A stretch of 64,000 nt of DNA from Parabacteroides faecis (GTDB taxonomy: Bacteria; Bacteroidota; Bacteroidia; Bacteroidales; Tannerellaceae): positions 248,001 through 312,000 of the forward strand of contig NZ_BMPB01000002.1 in the NCBI RefSeq assembly GCF_014647375.1, read 5' to 3'. The notes below the pieces were generated by a model, which was given only the letters and a program-made list of their open reading frames with translations, was not told the DNA's origin and did no database searches. Positions 9,038 to 18,139 of this stretch are shown piece by piece (position 1 is the stretch's first letter; each line of letters begins with the position of its first letter). A program made the translations under genes and the position numbers.

Positions 9038-11245
9038 ATGAGAAAATATCTTTTACTGTGTGCGTGTGTCGGATTTTTGGTTTCCGCAGAAGCTAAAAAT
9101 AAAACGGACTGGAAAGCGCACTGGATAAATACGGAACAATGCCAGAGTGCAAGCAATACCTGGCTGGCTTATCGTAAAACGGTTAGTCTGGCCGAAGTAC
9201 CCCGGACACTGACGGCACATATTGCCGCCGACAGTAAATATTGGTTATGGATCAATGGACGGATGGTCGTATTTGAGGGTGGGCTGAAACGCGGGCCTTC
9301 TCCTTATGATACTTACTATGATTCGGTAGAGATCGCTCCTTATCTCACTTCCGGGGAGAATACGATCGCTGTCCTGGTATGGCATTTTGGAAAGAATGGG
9401 TTCAGCCATGTGAACAGTGGGTTGGCTGCCTTATTGTTTGAAGCGATAGCTCCTGGTATAGAGATTGTATCGGATAAAAGCTGGAACTGTAGGGTTTATG
9501 ACGCGTATCAGGATACGGAGGCTCCGTATCCGAATTACCGGTTGTCGGAGAGTAATATCCGTTTCGATGCTCGCAGGGCGATGGAAGGGTGGAACCAACC
9601 CGGATATAAGAACTCGTTTCCCGGGGCAGAGATCGCTTCGATAGTTGGAAAGGCTCCTTTAGGGGAGTTGGTTGAACGCCCGATTCCGTTGTTCAAGGAT
9701 TATGGGCTGAAGGACTATCCGGGTGTACGTCAGTCGGCAAACGGCGATACATTGTTCTGCCGTTTGCCTTACAACTGCCAGTTTACACCGTATCTGAAAG
9801 TCGAAGCGGCAGATGGTGCTACTATCCATATGCAGACGGATAATTACCGCGGTGGAGGTCCGGAGAATGTCCGTGCCGAATATATTACCCGGAACGGAAT
9901 ACAAGAATATGAAAGTTATGGTTGGATGAGTGGCCATGAGATGTGGTATATTCTTCCCGAAGGTGTGAAAGTTCTGGAGGTTAAATATCGTGAGACCGGT
10001 TATGATACCGAATTTGCCGGATCGTTCCAGTGTAACGATCCTTTCCTGAACGAACTCTGGAAACGCTCGGCAAGAACATTGTATATCACGATGCGTGATA
10101 ACTATATGGACTGTCCAGAACGCGAACGTGCCCAGTGGTGGGGGGACGAAGTGAATGAATTGGGCGAAGCGTTTTATGCACTTTCTCCTTCTTCACATAA
10201 GTTAGCATTGAAAGGTATTTACGAGTTGATGAACTGGCAACGTCCCGACGGCTCTTTATTTGCCCCGGTACCTGCCGGTAACTGGTCGAAGGAGTTGCCT
10301 TTGCAGATGTTGGCATCGGTGGGATGGTATGGTTTTTATACTCAGTATTATTATAGCGGAGACAGTACGTTTGTCCCTGTCATTTATGATCGTCTGCATC
10401 GTTACCTGCATGAAACATGGAAGGTCGATAAGAGCGGTTTGCCTATCGAACGCAGTGGCGAATGGAGTTGGGGAGACTGGGGTGAACAGATCGATATGGG
10501 TGTCCTGACGAACTGCTGGTATTACCTGGCTCTGAAAGCAGAGAAAGAATTTGCTCTCCAATTGGGAAAGAAAGAAGACGCAGAAGATATATCCCGTATG
10601 ATGTATAGTATCGAACAATGTTTTAATACGAAGTTCTGGACAGGAACGGCTTATCGTTCTCCGGGATATCGTGGCGAGGACGACGACCGTTCGCAGGCGA
10701 TGGCCGTTTTATCCGGGCTGGCTCCGAAAGAGAAATATCCCGCCCTTTTGAAAGTGCTGAAAAAAGAATATCATGCGAGTCCTTACATGGAGAAGTATGT
10801 ATTGGAAGCTCTTTTCCGTATGAATGCCCCGGATGTTGCCATGCAAAGGATGAGAGATCGATATGCCGGCATGTTGGGTTATAAGGAATATACGACTTTA
10901 TTTGAAGGCTGGGGTGTCGGTGCCGAAGGTTTCGGAGGCGGAACGATCAACCATGCATGGAGTGGTGGTCCGTTAACATTGCTGAGTCAGAAGGTCTGTG
11001 GAATCGAACCGACATCCCCCGGTTTCCGTACATTCCGTGTGAAACCTCAGATGGGTTCCCTTACCGAAGCCTCGGCAACAGTTCCTACTCTTTACGGGGA
11101 TATCAAAGTAAAATTACGTAAGTCAGGACGTAATATATTGATGGAAATAGAGGTTCCGGAACAGACGAATGCGGAAGTTGTTTCTCCTAAAGGGAAGATA
11201 CAGCAAATAGGCTCCGGAACTTATAATTTAAAGTGCCCCTTTTAA
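9038..11245 (+). CDS. GH78 alpha-L-rhamnosidase, secreted
   Basis: A 735-residue enzyme with a signal peptide (MRKYLLLCACVGFLVSAEA). The N-terminal beta-sandwich (about residues 25-330) includes WLWINGRMVVFEGGLKRGPS, typical of the GH78 N-terminal domain. The catalytic barrel shows YMDCPERERAQWWGDEVNEL, the conserved acid-containing GH78 motif, then EYTTLFEGWGVGAEGFGGGT near residue 625 and the NHAWSGGPL end motif. It probably acts with the upstream GH78 enzyme to feed rhamnose to the rha operon. No SusC/SusD pair is visible, so oligosaccharide uptake must be encoded elsewhere or the enzyme acts on small glycosides. Confidence 0.9.
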   Translation: MRKYLLLCACVGFLVSAEAKNKTDWKAHWINTEQCQSASNTWLAYRKTVSLAEVPRTLTAHIAADSKYWLWINGRMVVFEGGLKRGPSPYDTYYDSVEIAPYLTSGENTIAVLVWHFGKNGFSHVNSGLAALLFEAIAPGIEIVSDKSWNCRVYDAYQDTEAPYPNYRLSESNIRFDARRAMEGWNQPGYKNSFPGAEIASIVGKAPLGELVERPIPLFKDYGLKDYPGVRQSANGDTLFCRLPYNCQFTPYLKVEAADGATIHMQTDNYRGGGPENVRAEYITRNGIQEYESYGWMSGHEMWYILPEGVKVLEVKYRETGYDTEFAGSFQCNDPFLNELWKRSARTLYITMRDNYMDCPERERAQWWGDEVNELGEAFYALSPSSHKLALKGIYELMNWQRPDGSLFAPVPAGNWSKELPLQMLASVGWYGFYTQYYYSGDSTFVPVIYDRLHRYLHETWKVDKSGLPIERSGEWSWGDWGEQIDMGVLTNCWYYLALKAEKEFALQLGKKEDAEDISRMMYSIEQCFNTKFWTGTAYRSPGYRGEDDDRSQAMAVLSGLAPKEKYPALLKVLKKEYHASPYMEKYVLEALFRMNAPDVAMQRMRDRYAGMLGYKEYTTLFEGWGVGAEGFGGGTINHAWSGGPLTLLSQKVCGIEPTSPGFRTFRVKPQMGSLTEASATVPTLYGDIKVKLRKSGRNILMEIEVPEQTNAEVVSPKGKIQQIGSGTYNLKCPF

Positions 11246-11257
11246 TCGGGGCACTTT
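11231..11257 (+). terminator. Terminator overlapping the GH78 stop codon
   Basis: A perfect 9-bp stem, AAGTGCCCC at 11231-11239 pairing with 11248-11256, has an 8-base loop and runs into a T tract. The GH78 stop codon (11243-11245) lies in the loop, so the stem is partly coding. Confidence 0.85.
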
Positions 11258-11318
11258 TTGTATTAATTCTGACGAATAGATTTAAGGTTTATATATTGTT
11301 TCATAACATCACATTATC

Positions 11319-11326
11319 TACTTTTG
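11319..11326 (+). promoter_or_regulatory. Bacteroidetes -7 box for the nuclease gene
   Basis: TACTTTTG matches TAnnTTTG and lies 27 bases before the ATG at 11354. It follows the GH78 terminator, so the nuclease gene is an independent unit. Confidence 0.4.
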
Positions 11327-11353
11327 CCCCGAGAATAAAACGATTATTAATCA

Positions 11354-12322
11354 ATGGCAAAAAGGAGAAGTAAAGCAAAATCGCGGAAAAAGAAGAATCA
11401 AGGCTCATCTTTGATTTCTACGATCCGACGTATATTTGTTCTTGCAGCTCTGGTAGTGATCTGCTTTATTGGGGTTTTGTATGTATTCAATTATTTATAT
11501 CCTGTATCCGAAACGAAAACCGTAGTCGTGGAGCAGAAGAAAACGACCACTCCTGTGAAGGAGGAACCGGCTGAAAAGAAATCCAAACCTATCATTCCTT
11601 CCGTTCTGAAGACAACAACATTTAAAATACCGGCGAATGCCGAGATACCTAAGTTACAGGCAAAGCGTTCCGAACAGGTGATCCGCCATGAAGGGTATAC
11701 CGTTTCCTATAATTCCGATTACAAAATAGCTAATTGGGTTGCCTATGAATTGACAGCCAAAGAAGCTAAAAGCAAAAAGACGGAACGTTCGAATAAGTTC
11801 GTTCCTGATCCGGCAGTTAAAGGCGCAACAGCAACCAACGAAGATTATACACGTACGGGTTATGACCGGGGACATCTGGCTCCTGCCGGTGATATGAAAT
11901 GGTCGGCAAAAGCAATGCGTGAATCTTTTTATTTTAGTAATATCTGTCCGCAAAAACCGGGGCTGAACCGAGGTATCTGGAAAGATCTGGAGGAACAGAG
12001 TCGTTTGTGGGCGAGAGATTACGGGGCTTTATTGATTGCAACAGGTCCTGTGATCACGGACAGTATGAAACAAATGGGAAAGAACAGAGTTGGGGTTCCC
12101 GGAGCATTTTACAAAGTGATTTGTTACGTTTCGGGAAATGAATATAAGGCAATTGCATTTATCCTGGAGAACCGTGATTACAAAAAGACATCTTTGAAAT
12201 CGATGGCCATTCCGGTGGATAGCGTAGAAAAAGTAACAGGAATAGACTTTTTCCCTGCAATACCTGATGAACAGGAAAAAACAATGGAATCGAAAATAGA
12301 TTGGGACAGTTGGTCCTTTTGA
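11354..12322 (+). CDS. Membrane-anchored DNA/RNA non-specific endonuclease (NUC1/EndA type)
   Basis: A 322-residue protein. The first 16 residues are almost all Lys, Arg and polar, followed by one membrane segment (IFVLAALVVICFIGVLYVF, about 27-45). By the positive-inside rule the rest should face the periplasm. A Lys/Glu/Pro-rich linker leads to the beta-beta-alpha-metal nuclease domain (about 100-300) with the catalytic DRGHLAPAGDM and, after it, the NICPQKPGLNRGIW stretch carrying the magnesium-binding Asn. The family cuts DNA and RNA without sequence preference. The gene stands alone between two terminators or gaps, so its role (nucleic acid scavenging, defence or cell-wall associated) cannot be set from context. 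Confidence 0.9.
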   Translation: MAKRRSKAKSRKKKNQGSSLISTIRRIFVLAALVVICFIGVLYVFNYLYPVSETKTVVVEQKKTTTPVKEEPAEKKSKPIIPSVLKTTTFKIPANAEIPKLQAKRSEQVIRHEGYTVSYNSDYKIANWVAYELTAKEAKSKKTERSNKFVPDPAVKGATATNEDYTRTGYDRGHLAPAGDMKWSAKAMRESFYFSNICPQKPGLNRGIWKDLEEQSRLWARDYGALLIATGPVITDSMKQMGKNRVGVPGAFYKVICYVSGNEYKAIAFILENRDYKKTSLKSMAIPVDSVEKVTGIDFFPAIPDEQEKTMESKIDWDSWSF

Positions 12323-12491
12323 TACAAGCAAATATTAGTGATATAAGCAAATGTAATGTGTTGCCGGTCGGTACTGAAGGATCGGCAGAATTAGAACAAT
12401 TAGTAGAAAATGAATGTTGTATAGCTATGACTTAACGCGTAGTTTATATGGCTTTGTATGAGCATATAATTAACAAAAAATCAATAAGAAA

Positions 12492-13556
12492 ATGCAAGTT
12501 ATCATGAATGGTAAATTAATTCCCGTTTTTGTGTTGGCAGCATTGATGTCTTGTAGTCAACCACCGGTAAAAGAGCAGGGGCCTCGTCCGGTAAAGTTGG
12601 CGGAAGTAACATCTTTGAATGTAGTGGAAAAGTCGTTCAGCGGCGTTGTCTCTCCTGACCAGTTCAGCGACCTGGCATTTAAAATGTCCGGACCACTTAT
12701 TTCTTTGAACGTGGAAGAAGGGCAGAAAGTTCGCACCGGACAAGTGGTGGCAGAAATAGATCCACAGGATTTTAAATGGGATTATGAAGCGAAGAAAGCT
12801 TCGTTCCAGACTGCACAGGCACAGCTACAGCGTGCTGAAAGACTATTGGCAAAACAAGCTATCTCCCAACAGGAATATGAATCGACAAAAGCTGCTTATT
12901 CCAATGCACAGGCAGCTTTCGAAAACTCCCAGAATACGTTGGAACAGACTAAGCTAAGAGCACCTTTCGACGGATTTATTCAGAAGAAATACGTAGAGAA
13001 TTATCAGAAGGTTCAGATGGGACAGGGGATTGTTTGCCTGATCAATCCGAACAAGTTGCAGGTTCAGTTCACGATGCCTGAAACCAATATCACTTATTTT
13101 TCGACACCCTATACGATATATGTAGAGTTCGACAATTATAAAGGTGTCCGTTTCAAGGCAAAAGTAAAGGAGTATGTGGAAGCTTCTCCTGATGGCTCGG
13201 GGGTACCTGTCTTCCTGTATATCGATGATCCTGAATTTAACCTGGAGAAGTATAAGATTGCCGTCGGTTTCTCTTGTCGTGTGATCCTGAACATCGAGAG
13301 TCAGAGCTTCAATGAAGGAGCTGTCTTAATACCTCTGTCCGCTGTTGTAGCTGACGAAGTGAACAGCGACAATAAATTCGTATTTGTTTACAACCCTCAG
13401 ACACAGAAAGTAGAACGCCGTAAGATTACGGAAAAAGAATTAGTCGGTAAAGACGGTGTTGTTGTTACGGAAGGCTTGAAGGCCGGCGAACAGATCGTTA
13501 CTGCCGGAGTAACTCGCCTGGTAGAAGGACAACAAGTAAAAGTATTAACAGATTAA
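12492..13556 (+). CDS. RND efflux pump periplasmic adaptor lipoprotein
   Basis: Membrane fusion protein of a tripartite efflux pump, 354 residues. It has a lipoprotein signal with lipobox LMSC, so it should be acylated and anchored in the inner membrane. Next come a biotinyl-lipoyl half-motif (GPLISLNVEEGQKVRTGQVV), an alpha-hairpin coiled coil (about 90-150), the second lipoyl half (LRAPFDGFIQKKYVENYQKV) and a beta-barrel with a C-terminal membrane-proximal domain. The ATG at 12492 has an A-rich leader; a second ATG at 12504 gives a more typical signal peptide and may be the real start. The permease and outer-membrane channel follow in the same operon. No local regulator is encoded, so substrates are unknown. 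Confidence 0.9.
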   Translation: MQVIMNGKLIPVFVLAALMSCSQPPVKEQGPRPVKLAEVTSLNVVEKSFSGVVSPDQFSDLAFKMSGPLISLNVEEGQKVRTGQVVAEIDPQDFKWDYEAKKASFQTAQAQLQRAERLLAKQAISQQEYESTKAAYSNAQAAFENSQNTLEQTKLRAPFDGFIQKKYVENYQKVQMGQGIVCLINPNKLQVQFTMPETNITYFSTPYTIYVEFDNYKGVRFKAKVKEYVEASPDGSGVPVFLYIDDPEFNLEKYKIAVGFSCRVILNIESQSFNEGAVLIPLSAVVADEVNSDNKFVFVYNPQTQKVERRKITEKELVGKDGVVVTEGLKAGEQIVTAGVTRLVEGQQVKVLTD

Positions 13557-13567
13557 GAAGATAAGCA

Positions 13568-16500
13568 ATGAATATTCCAAAATATTCTTTAGAGAATAGT
13601 AAGATCATATACTTCTTCTTGGCTGTCATGCTGATAGGAGGTATATACTCTTTCTTCAAATTGCCGAAAAAAGAAGATGCTCCTTTTGTGATCAAACAGG
13701 CTGTATTGGTTACGCAATATCCGGGAGCAACGCCTTTTGAAGTGGAAAAGCTGATTACAGAACCGATTGAAAGGGAGATCCAGTCTATGACTGATGTGTA
13801 TCAGATCAAGTCGGAATCCTATTTTGGTATGTCAAAGATTTCTATTGAACTGCAACCTACCTTGGATCCGGACTATATGCCTGTCAAGTGGGATGAACTT
13901 CGTCGTAAAGTAAACAACATACAACCGCGCCTTCCGAGCGGAGCATCCTCTATTTCCGTGAGTGATGACTTCGGTGATGTATTCGGCATTTACTATGCCT
14001 TGACTGCCGATGACGGTTATACATATGATGAACTAAGGGACTGGGCACAGAAGATCAAAACAGAACTGTCTCCTGTGCCGGGTGTTCAGAAAGTCTATCT
14101 GTTCGGTGAACAGACACAAGTGATAAACGTAAAGATTTCCGTTCCCAAACTAGCGAACCTGGGGATCGATCCTAACTCGATCCAGCAAGTATTACAAACA
14201 CAGAACCTGCTGGTCAATACGGGAGAGATCAATACCGGTGAATATGATCTGCGTGTCAGAGCCGAAGGAACCTATAAAGATATTCAGGATATCCGCGATC
14301 AGCTGATCGTCACAAAAAGCGGAGGCGAAGTTCGTCTGGGCGATATTGCCGTTGTGGAACGGGGATATATGGATCCTCCGTCTAATTTAATGCGTGTGGA
14401 TGGTAAGCGTGCGATCGGCATCGGTGTGGCAACAGGAGCGAAAGACGATGTTGTGGCTGTCGGTAATGATGTTGCCAGCCACCTGGATGAAATGCAGGAA
14501 CTCTTTCCTGTCGGGATGGACTTGAAAACGATCTATCCGGAGAACAAGATTGCAGATGAAGCCAATAACGGCTTTATCCTGAACCTGATCGAATCATTGC
14601 TGATCGTGATTGTGGTTATCTTCCTTGTTATGGGATCGCGTGCCGGTATGCTGGTGGGCAGTTCCTTGCTGTTCTCCGTCGGTGGTACATTATTATTAAT
14701 GTTGATCTGGGGTGTCGGCCTGAACCGAACATCATTGGCGGCATTTATCATTGCTATGGGTATGTTGGTGGATAATGCGATCGTGGTGACGGATAATGCC
14801 CAGGTCGGTATCAAACGAGGATTGTCCCGTTATCAGGCATTGATCGAAGGGGCTACAAAACCGCAGTGGGCATTGTTGGGAGCGACCTTTATTGCAGTCT
14901 GCTCTTTCTTACCGATGTATCTGGCTCCGGCGTCAGTAGCCGAAATCGTTAAACCGCTGTTTATTGTATTAGCTGTATCGTTGGGATTGAGTTGGGTTCT
15001 GGCGTTGACACAGACTACTACGTTCGGTAGCTTTATTCTGAAAGAAGCCAAACCGGGTGAATCACAGGATCCCTACGATACAAAATTGTACCATAAGTTT
15101 GAAAACGTCCTCGGACGCCTGATCAAACGCAGATATATAACGATTACTTCTGTGGTTGCGATGCTGTTCTTGTCTTTGTTCATTATGGCGATTATGCCGC
15201 AGAGTTTCTTTCCGATCATGAACAAGCCCTATTTCCGTGCTGATCTTATCTTCCCGGAAGGCTATAGTATCCGTGATGTGGAACGGAATGTGAAATCGAT
15301 AGAAGAATACCTGAGCAAGAATGAAAACATCAAATCATATTCGTTTACATTAGGAGGTTCTCCGGTTCGTTACTATCTGGCAAGTTCGTCGGTAGGACCG
15401 AAACCGAACTTTGCCAATGTGCTTATCGAAACGAAGAATGCAGAGGATGCACCTGTCGAAGAAGGTAAATTCTACGATTACATGGTTGCCAATTATCCGA
15501 GTATCCTGACTCGTTCTGCTCTGTTTGCGTTGTCTCCTGTACCAGATGCCGCCATTGAGATTGGCTTTATCGGGGATAATGTGGATACGCTGGCAGCATT
15601 GACGGAACAGGTGAAAGAAATTGCGAGAAAATATGATCAGGTCATGGAGGTACGTGACAGCTGGGGAAATAAGGTCCCGGTATGGAAACCTCTGTTCTCA
15701 CAGGAAAAAGGATTGCGCTTGGGAATTACCCGGCAACAAGTCGCTTATTCATTACGTTCGGCAACGAATGGTGTACCTTTAGGTGAATATCGTGAAGGGG
15801 ATGTTTTCATGCCTATCTTATTGAAAGATGCGGATAAAGATTCGATCAGTCTGAACGATTTGAAGAGTTTGCCTGTTTATAGTGCCAAAGGCCGTTCTGT
15901 GAAAGTGGAACAGGTAATCGATGATTTCTCATTGGATTATGATTATGCTGTGGTGAAGCGTTTTAATCGCCAGCCTTATATGATGATGCAATGTGAGCCG
16001 AAGCGTGGTGCCAATACGATGGCTGCTTTCAGTCATCTGTGGGAAGAGGTCCAGCAGCAGGTGAAGGTGCCGGAAGGTTATAAACTACAGTATTTCGGAG
16101 AACAGAATGAACAGGATAAAGGTAATAAGGCGATTGCTGCCAATATCCCTTTGATGTTCGGGCTGATTTATGTGACTTTATTATTCTTATTCCCGAAATA
16201 TTACAGAAAACCGGTTTTGATCATGGCTATGCTGCCACTTATTTTTATAGGTGTTGTTTTGGGATTGCTTGTGTTCGGAAAATCGCTCGACTTCTTTGCA
16301 ATGCTTGGCTTACTGGGGTTGATCGGTATGAATATCAAGAATGCAATTGTACTCGTTGACGAGATCGGATTGCAGATGGATAGCGGCCTGGAACCGGCTA
16401 AGGCTGTAATAGAAGCAACTAAAACACGTATTGTCCCCGTCACAATGGCATCGGGTACGACAATCCTGGGTATGCTCCCGTTGTTAGGGGATGCGATGTT

Positions 16501-16609
16501 TGCCGGTATGGCAGCGACGATCATGGGAGGTCTGTTCGTTTCAACGATCCTGACCATCTTCGTGCTTCCGGTTACCTATTGTATATTCTTTAAGATTAAA
16601 TCTGAATAA
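13568..16609 (+). CDS. RND-family efflux permease (HAE1-type)
   Basis: Inner-membrane proton-driven transporter of 1013 residues, the usual length for AcrB-like proteins, with twelve membrane segments and two large periplasmic loops. The N-terminus, the TQYPGATPFEVEKLITEPIE stretch and the fourth membrane helix AMGMLVDNAIVVTDNAQV are typical. In that helix the second residue of the usual Asp-Asp proton pair is Asn; this occurs in part of the family. It sits between adaptor (11 bases before) and outer-membrane factor (3 bases after), so the three subunits are made together. The substrate is not deducible; heavy-metal types usually carry different TM4 motifs. Confidence 0.92.
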   Translation: MNIPKYSLENSKIIYFFLAVMLIGGIYSFFKLPKKEDAPFVIKQAVLVTQYPGATPFEVEKLITEPIEREIQSMTDVYQIKSESYFGMSKISIELQPTLDPDYMPVKWDELRRKVNNIQPRLPSGASSISVSDDFGDVFGIYYALTADDGYTYDELRDWAQKIKTELSPVPGVQKVYLFGEQTQVINVKISVPKLANLGIDPNSIQQVLQTQNLLVNTGEINTGEYDLRVRAEGTYKDIQDIRDQLIVTKSGGEVRLGDIAVVERGYMDPPSNLMRVDGKRAIGIGVATGAKDDVVAVGNDVASHLDEMQELFPVGMDLKTIYPENKIADEANNGFILNLIESLLIVIVVIFLVMGSRAGMLVGSSLLFSVGGTLLLMLIWGVGLNRTSLAAFIIAMGMLVDNAIVVTDNAQVGIKRGLSRYQALIEGATKPQWALLGATFIAVCSFLPMYLAPASVAEIVKPLFIVLAVSLGLSWVLALTQTTTFGSFILKEAKPGESQDPYDTKLYHKFENVLGRLIKRRYITITSVVAMLFLSLFIMAIMPQSFFPIMNKPYFRADLIFPEGYSIRDVERNVKSIEEYLSKNENIKSYSFTLGGSPVRYYLASSSVGPKPNFANVLIETKNAEDAPVEEGKFYDYMVANYPSILTRSALFALSPVPDAAIEIGFIGDNVDTLAALTEQVKEIARKYDQVMEVRDSWGNKVPVWKPLFSQEKGLRLGITRQQVAYSLRSATNGVPLGEYREGDVFMPILLKDADKDSISLNDLKSLPVYSAKGRSVKVEQVIDDFSLDYDYAVVKRFNRQPYMMMQCEPKRGANTMAAFSHLWEEVQQQVKVPEGYKLQYFGEQNEQDKGNKAIAANIPLMFGLIYVTLLFLFPKYYRKPVLIMAMLPLIFIGVVLGLLVFGKSLDFFAMLGLLGLIGMNIKNAIVLVDEIGLQMDSGLEPAKAVIEATKTRIVPVTMASGTTILGMLPLLGDAMFAGMAATIMGGLFVSTILTIFVLPVTYCIFFKIKSE

Positions 16610-16612
16610 GAT

Positions 16613-17908
16613 ATGAAAAGTAAACTGATAATAGGTTGTATGTTATTGGGTGCCCTGTCTGTGAAAGCACAGGTGCAGCCCATCTCAGCAGCCGAATATA
16701 AAGAGAAAGTATTGGAATATAGCCGTCAGATAAAGCAGAGTTCGGAAGAGAGGATCGCTATGCAACATGCTATAAAAGCGGCAAAGACGGCATTCTTTCC
16801 GGCTGTAGATTTCTCAGGTAGTTACCAATACCGTATCAACAAGTATGAATTGGGAATGGGTGAAGGTATCCCTGGTATCGAAATGGACCATAATACCTAT
16901 AGCCTGGGTGCTACTGTAAGTCAGCCGATCTATGCCGGAGGACAGATCTATAACAATTATAAAGCTGCAGAGATACAGGGACAGATCGCTGACGAAGCAG
17001 AAGAACTGACGACGGATAATATCGTGTATGCAGCCGATATGAATTATTGGTCTGTGGCAGCCCGCAAAGGTATGTACGATGTTATGACTCAATATGTCGA
17101 TATTGTACAGGAACTGGCGAATGTGCTGACTCTCCGTTTTCAGGATGGACAGATTAGTAAAACAGACTTGTTACAGGTCCAGGCACGTTTGAAAGAGGCT
17201 GAGCTGAACAAAAGTTCGGCTTATAAAGATTATCAGATTGCCTTACAGAACCTGAATGTGCTGATGGGTGTTCCTCCGATGGAGCCGATCACGATTGCCG
17301 ATTCTATCACGATGGTTCTGCCGCTACCTATGCAGGTCGGTGAATCTGCAGCTCTGGAAAATCGTCCGGACTATCTGATTTCTAAATTGAATATCGAATA
17401 TCAGAAAAGACAGATCAACCTGTCGAAGGCTAAATACAATCCGACTTTATCTGTCGGCTTTCAGGGATCATGGGGTACTTCTATGCTGAACGTAAAAGGC
17501 TCTGACAACTTATGGACTCCGGCTGTCTTTGCTTCTCTGAAAATTCCATTGTTCCGTTGGGGAGCACGCTTTAAGGAAGTCAATTCACAGAAAGCAATCC
17601 TCCGAAGCAAAGAGTATGCTATGGATAATACACGCGATCAAATCACACAGGAAGTGGCAAATACCTGGACTAGCCTGACTGAGAATACCAAACAGATCGA
17701 TGTTGCCGAAGAAGCCTGTAAAATAGCTGAAGAAAATCTTGATTTGAATACTTTCAGCTATAACGAAGGTAAACTCCCGATTGTCGATGTGCTTTCAGCT
17801 CAGCTTTCATGGATACAATCTTATAGCAGCTTGATACAGACATGGTATCAGCAAAAAACATCTCTGGCACAATACAATAAAGCGATCGGTATCCGTCGCA
17901 TGCAATAG
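16613..17908 (+). CDS. TolC-family outer membrane efflux protein
   Basis: Outer-membrane channel of the tripartite pump, 431 residues with a signal peptide (about 20 residues, ending in VKAQ). Two sequence repeats are visible, as in full-length TolC: the first with SLGATVSQPIYAGGQIYNNY (about 100) and LTLRFQDGQISKTDLLQV (about 175), the second with KIPLFRWGARFKEVNSQKAI (about 300) and NTFSYNEGKLPIVDVLSAQL (about 385). The gene is tightly coupled to the permease. Several inverted repeats follow before the convergent kinase gene. Confidence 0.92.
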   Translation: MKSKLIIGCMLLGALSVKAQVQPISAAEYKEKVLEYSRQIKQSSEERIAMQHAIKAAKTAFFPAVDFSGSYQYRINKYELGMGEGIPGIEMDHNTYSLGATVSQPIYAGGQIYNNYKAAEIQGQIADEAEELTTDNIVYAADMNYWSVAARKGMYDVMTQYVDIVQELANVLTLRFQDGQISKTDLLQVQARLKEAELNKSSAYKDYQIALQNLNVLMGVPPMEPITIADSITMVLPLPMQVGESAALENRPDYLISKLNIEYQKRQINLSKAKYNPTLSVGFQGSWGTSMLNVKGSDNLWTPAVFASLKIPLFRWGARFKEVNSQKAILRSKEYAMDNTRDQITQEVANTWTSLTENTKQIDVAEEACKIAEENLDLNTFSYNEGKLPIVDVLSAQLSWIQSYSSLIQTWYQQKTSLAQYNKAIGIRRMQ

Positions 17909-17962
17909 AGTAGGTGTAGAACCACCGTACTGTTTTCTGTACGGAACATATAAAAATAATTT

Positions 17963-17998
17963 GACGCTTAAATGCTGTGTATATAGTATTTAAGCGTC
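17963..17998. repeat. Inverted repeat after the efflux operon
   Basis: Perfect 11-bp arms (17963-17973 and 17988-17998) surround a 14-base loop. A smaller hairpin at 17925-17944 lies just before. Neither has a strong T tract on the plus strand, so they may stabilise the 3' end of the pump mRNA or act as a weak terminator. Confidence 0.45.
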
Positions 17999-18070
17999 TA
18001 TCTTTATAAAGGTAACTGTGTCAGGTTCAAACCCGGCAAGCGTTTGTTGGATATTTTGAATAAAGAAAGA

Positions 18071-18110
18071 ATCCCTGACATCAGAAAGATATAGGTCTGA
18101 TGTCAGGGAT
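18071..18110 (-). terminator. Terminator for the receiver-kinase gene, possibly bidirectional
   Basis: Perfect 15-bp arms at 18071-18085 and 18096-18110 have a 10-base loop. On the minus strand the hairpin is followed by a T-rich run, which suits termination 30 bases after the kinase stop. It also faces the efflux operon arriving from the other side. Confidence 0.75.
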
Positions 18111-18139
18111 ATATAAAATCTTATATTTTCGTTTATTTT

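Noticed and set aside
18001-18060. tRNA T-arm-like sequence (GGTTCAAACCC) after the efflux operon
   Set aside because: No other arms of a tRNA can be built around it; it is probably chance.
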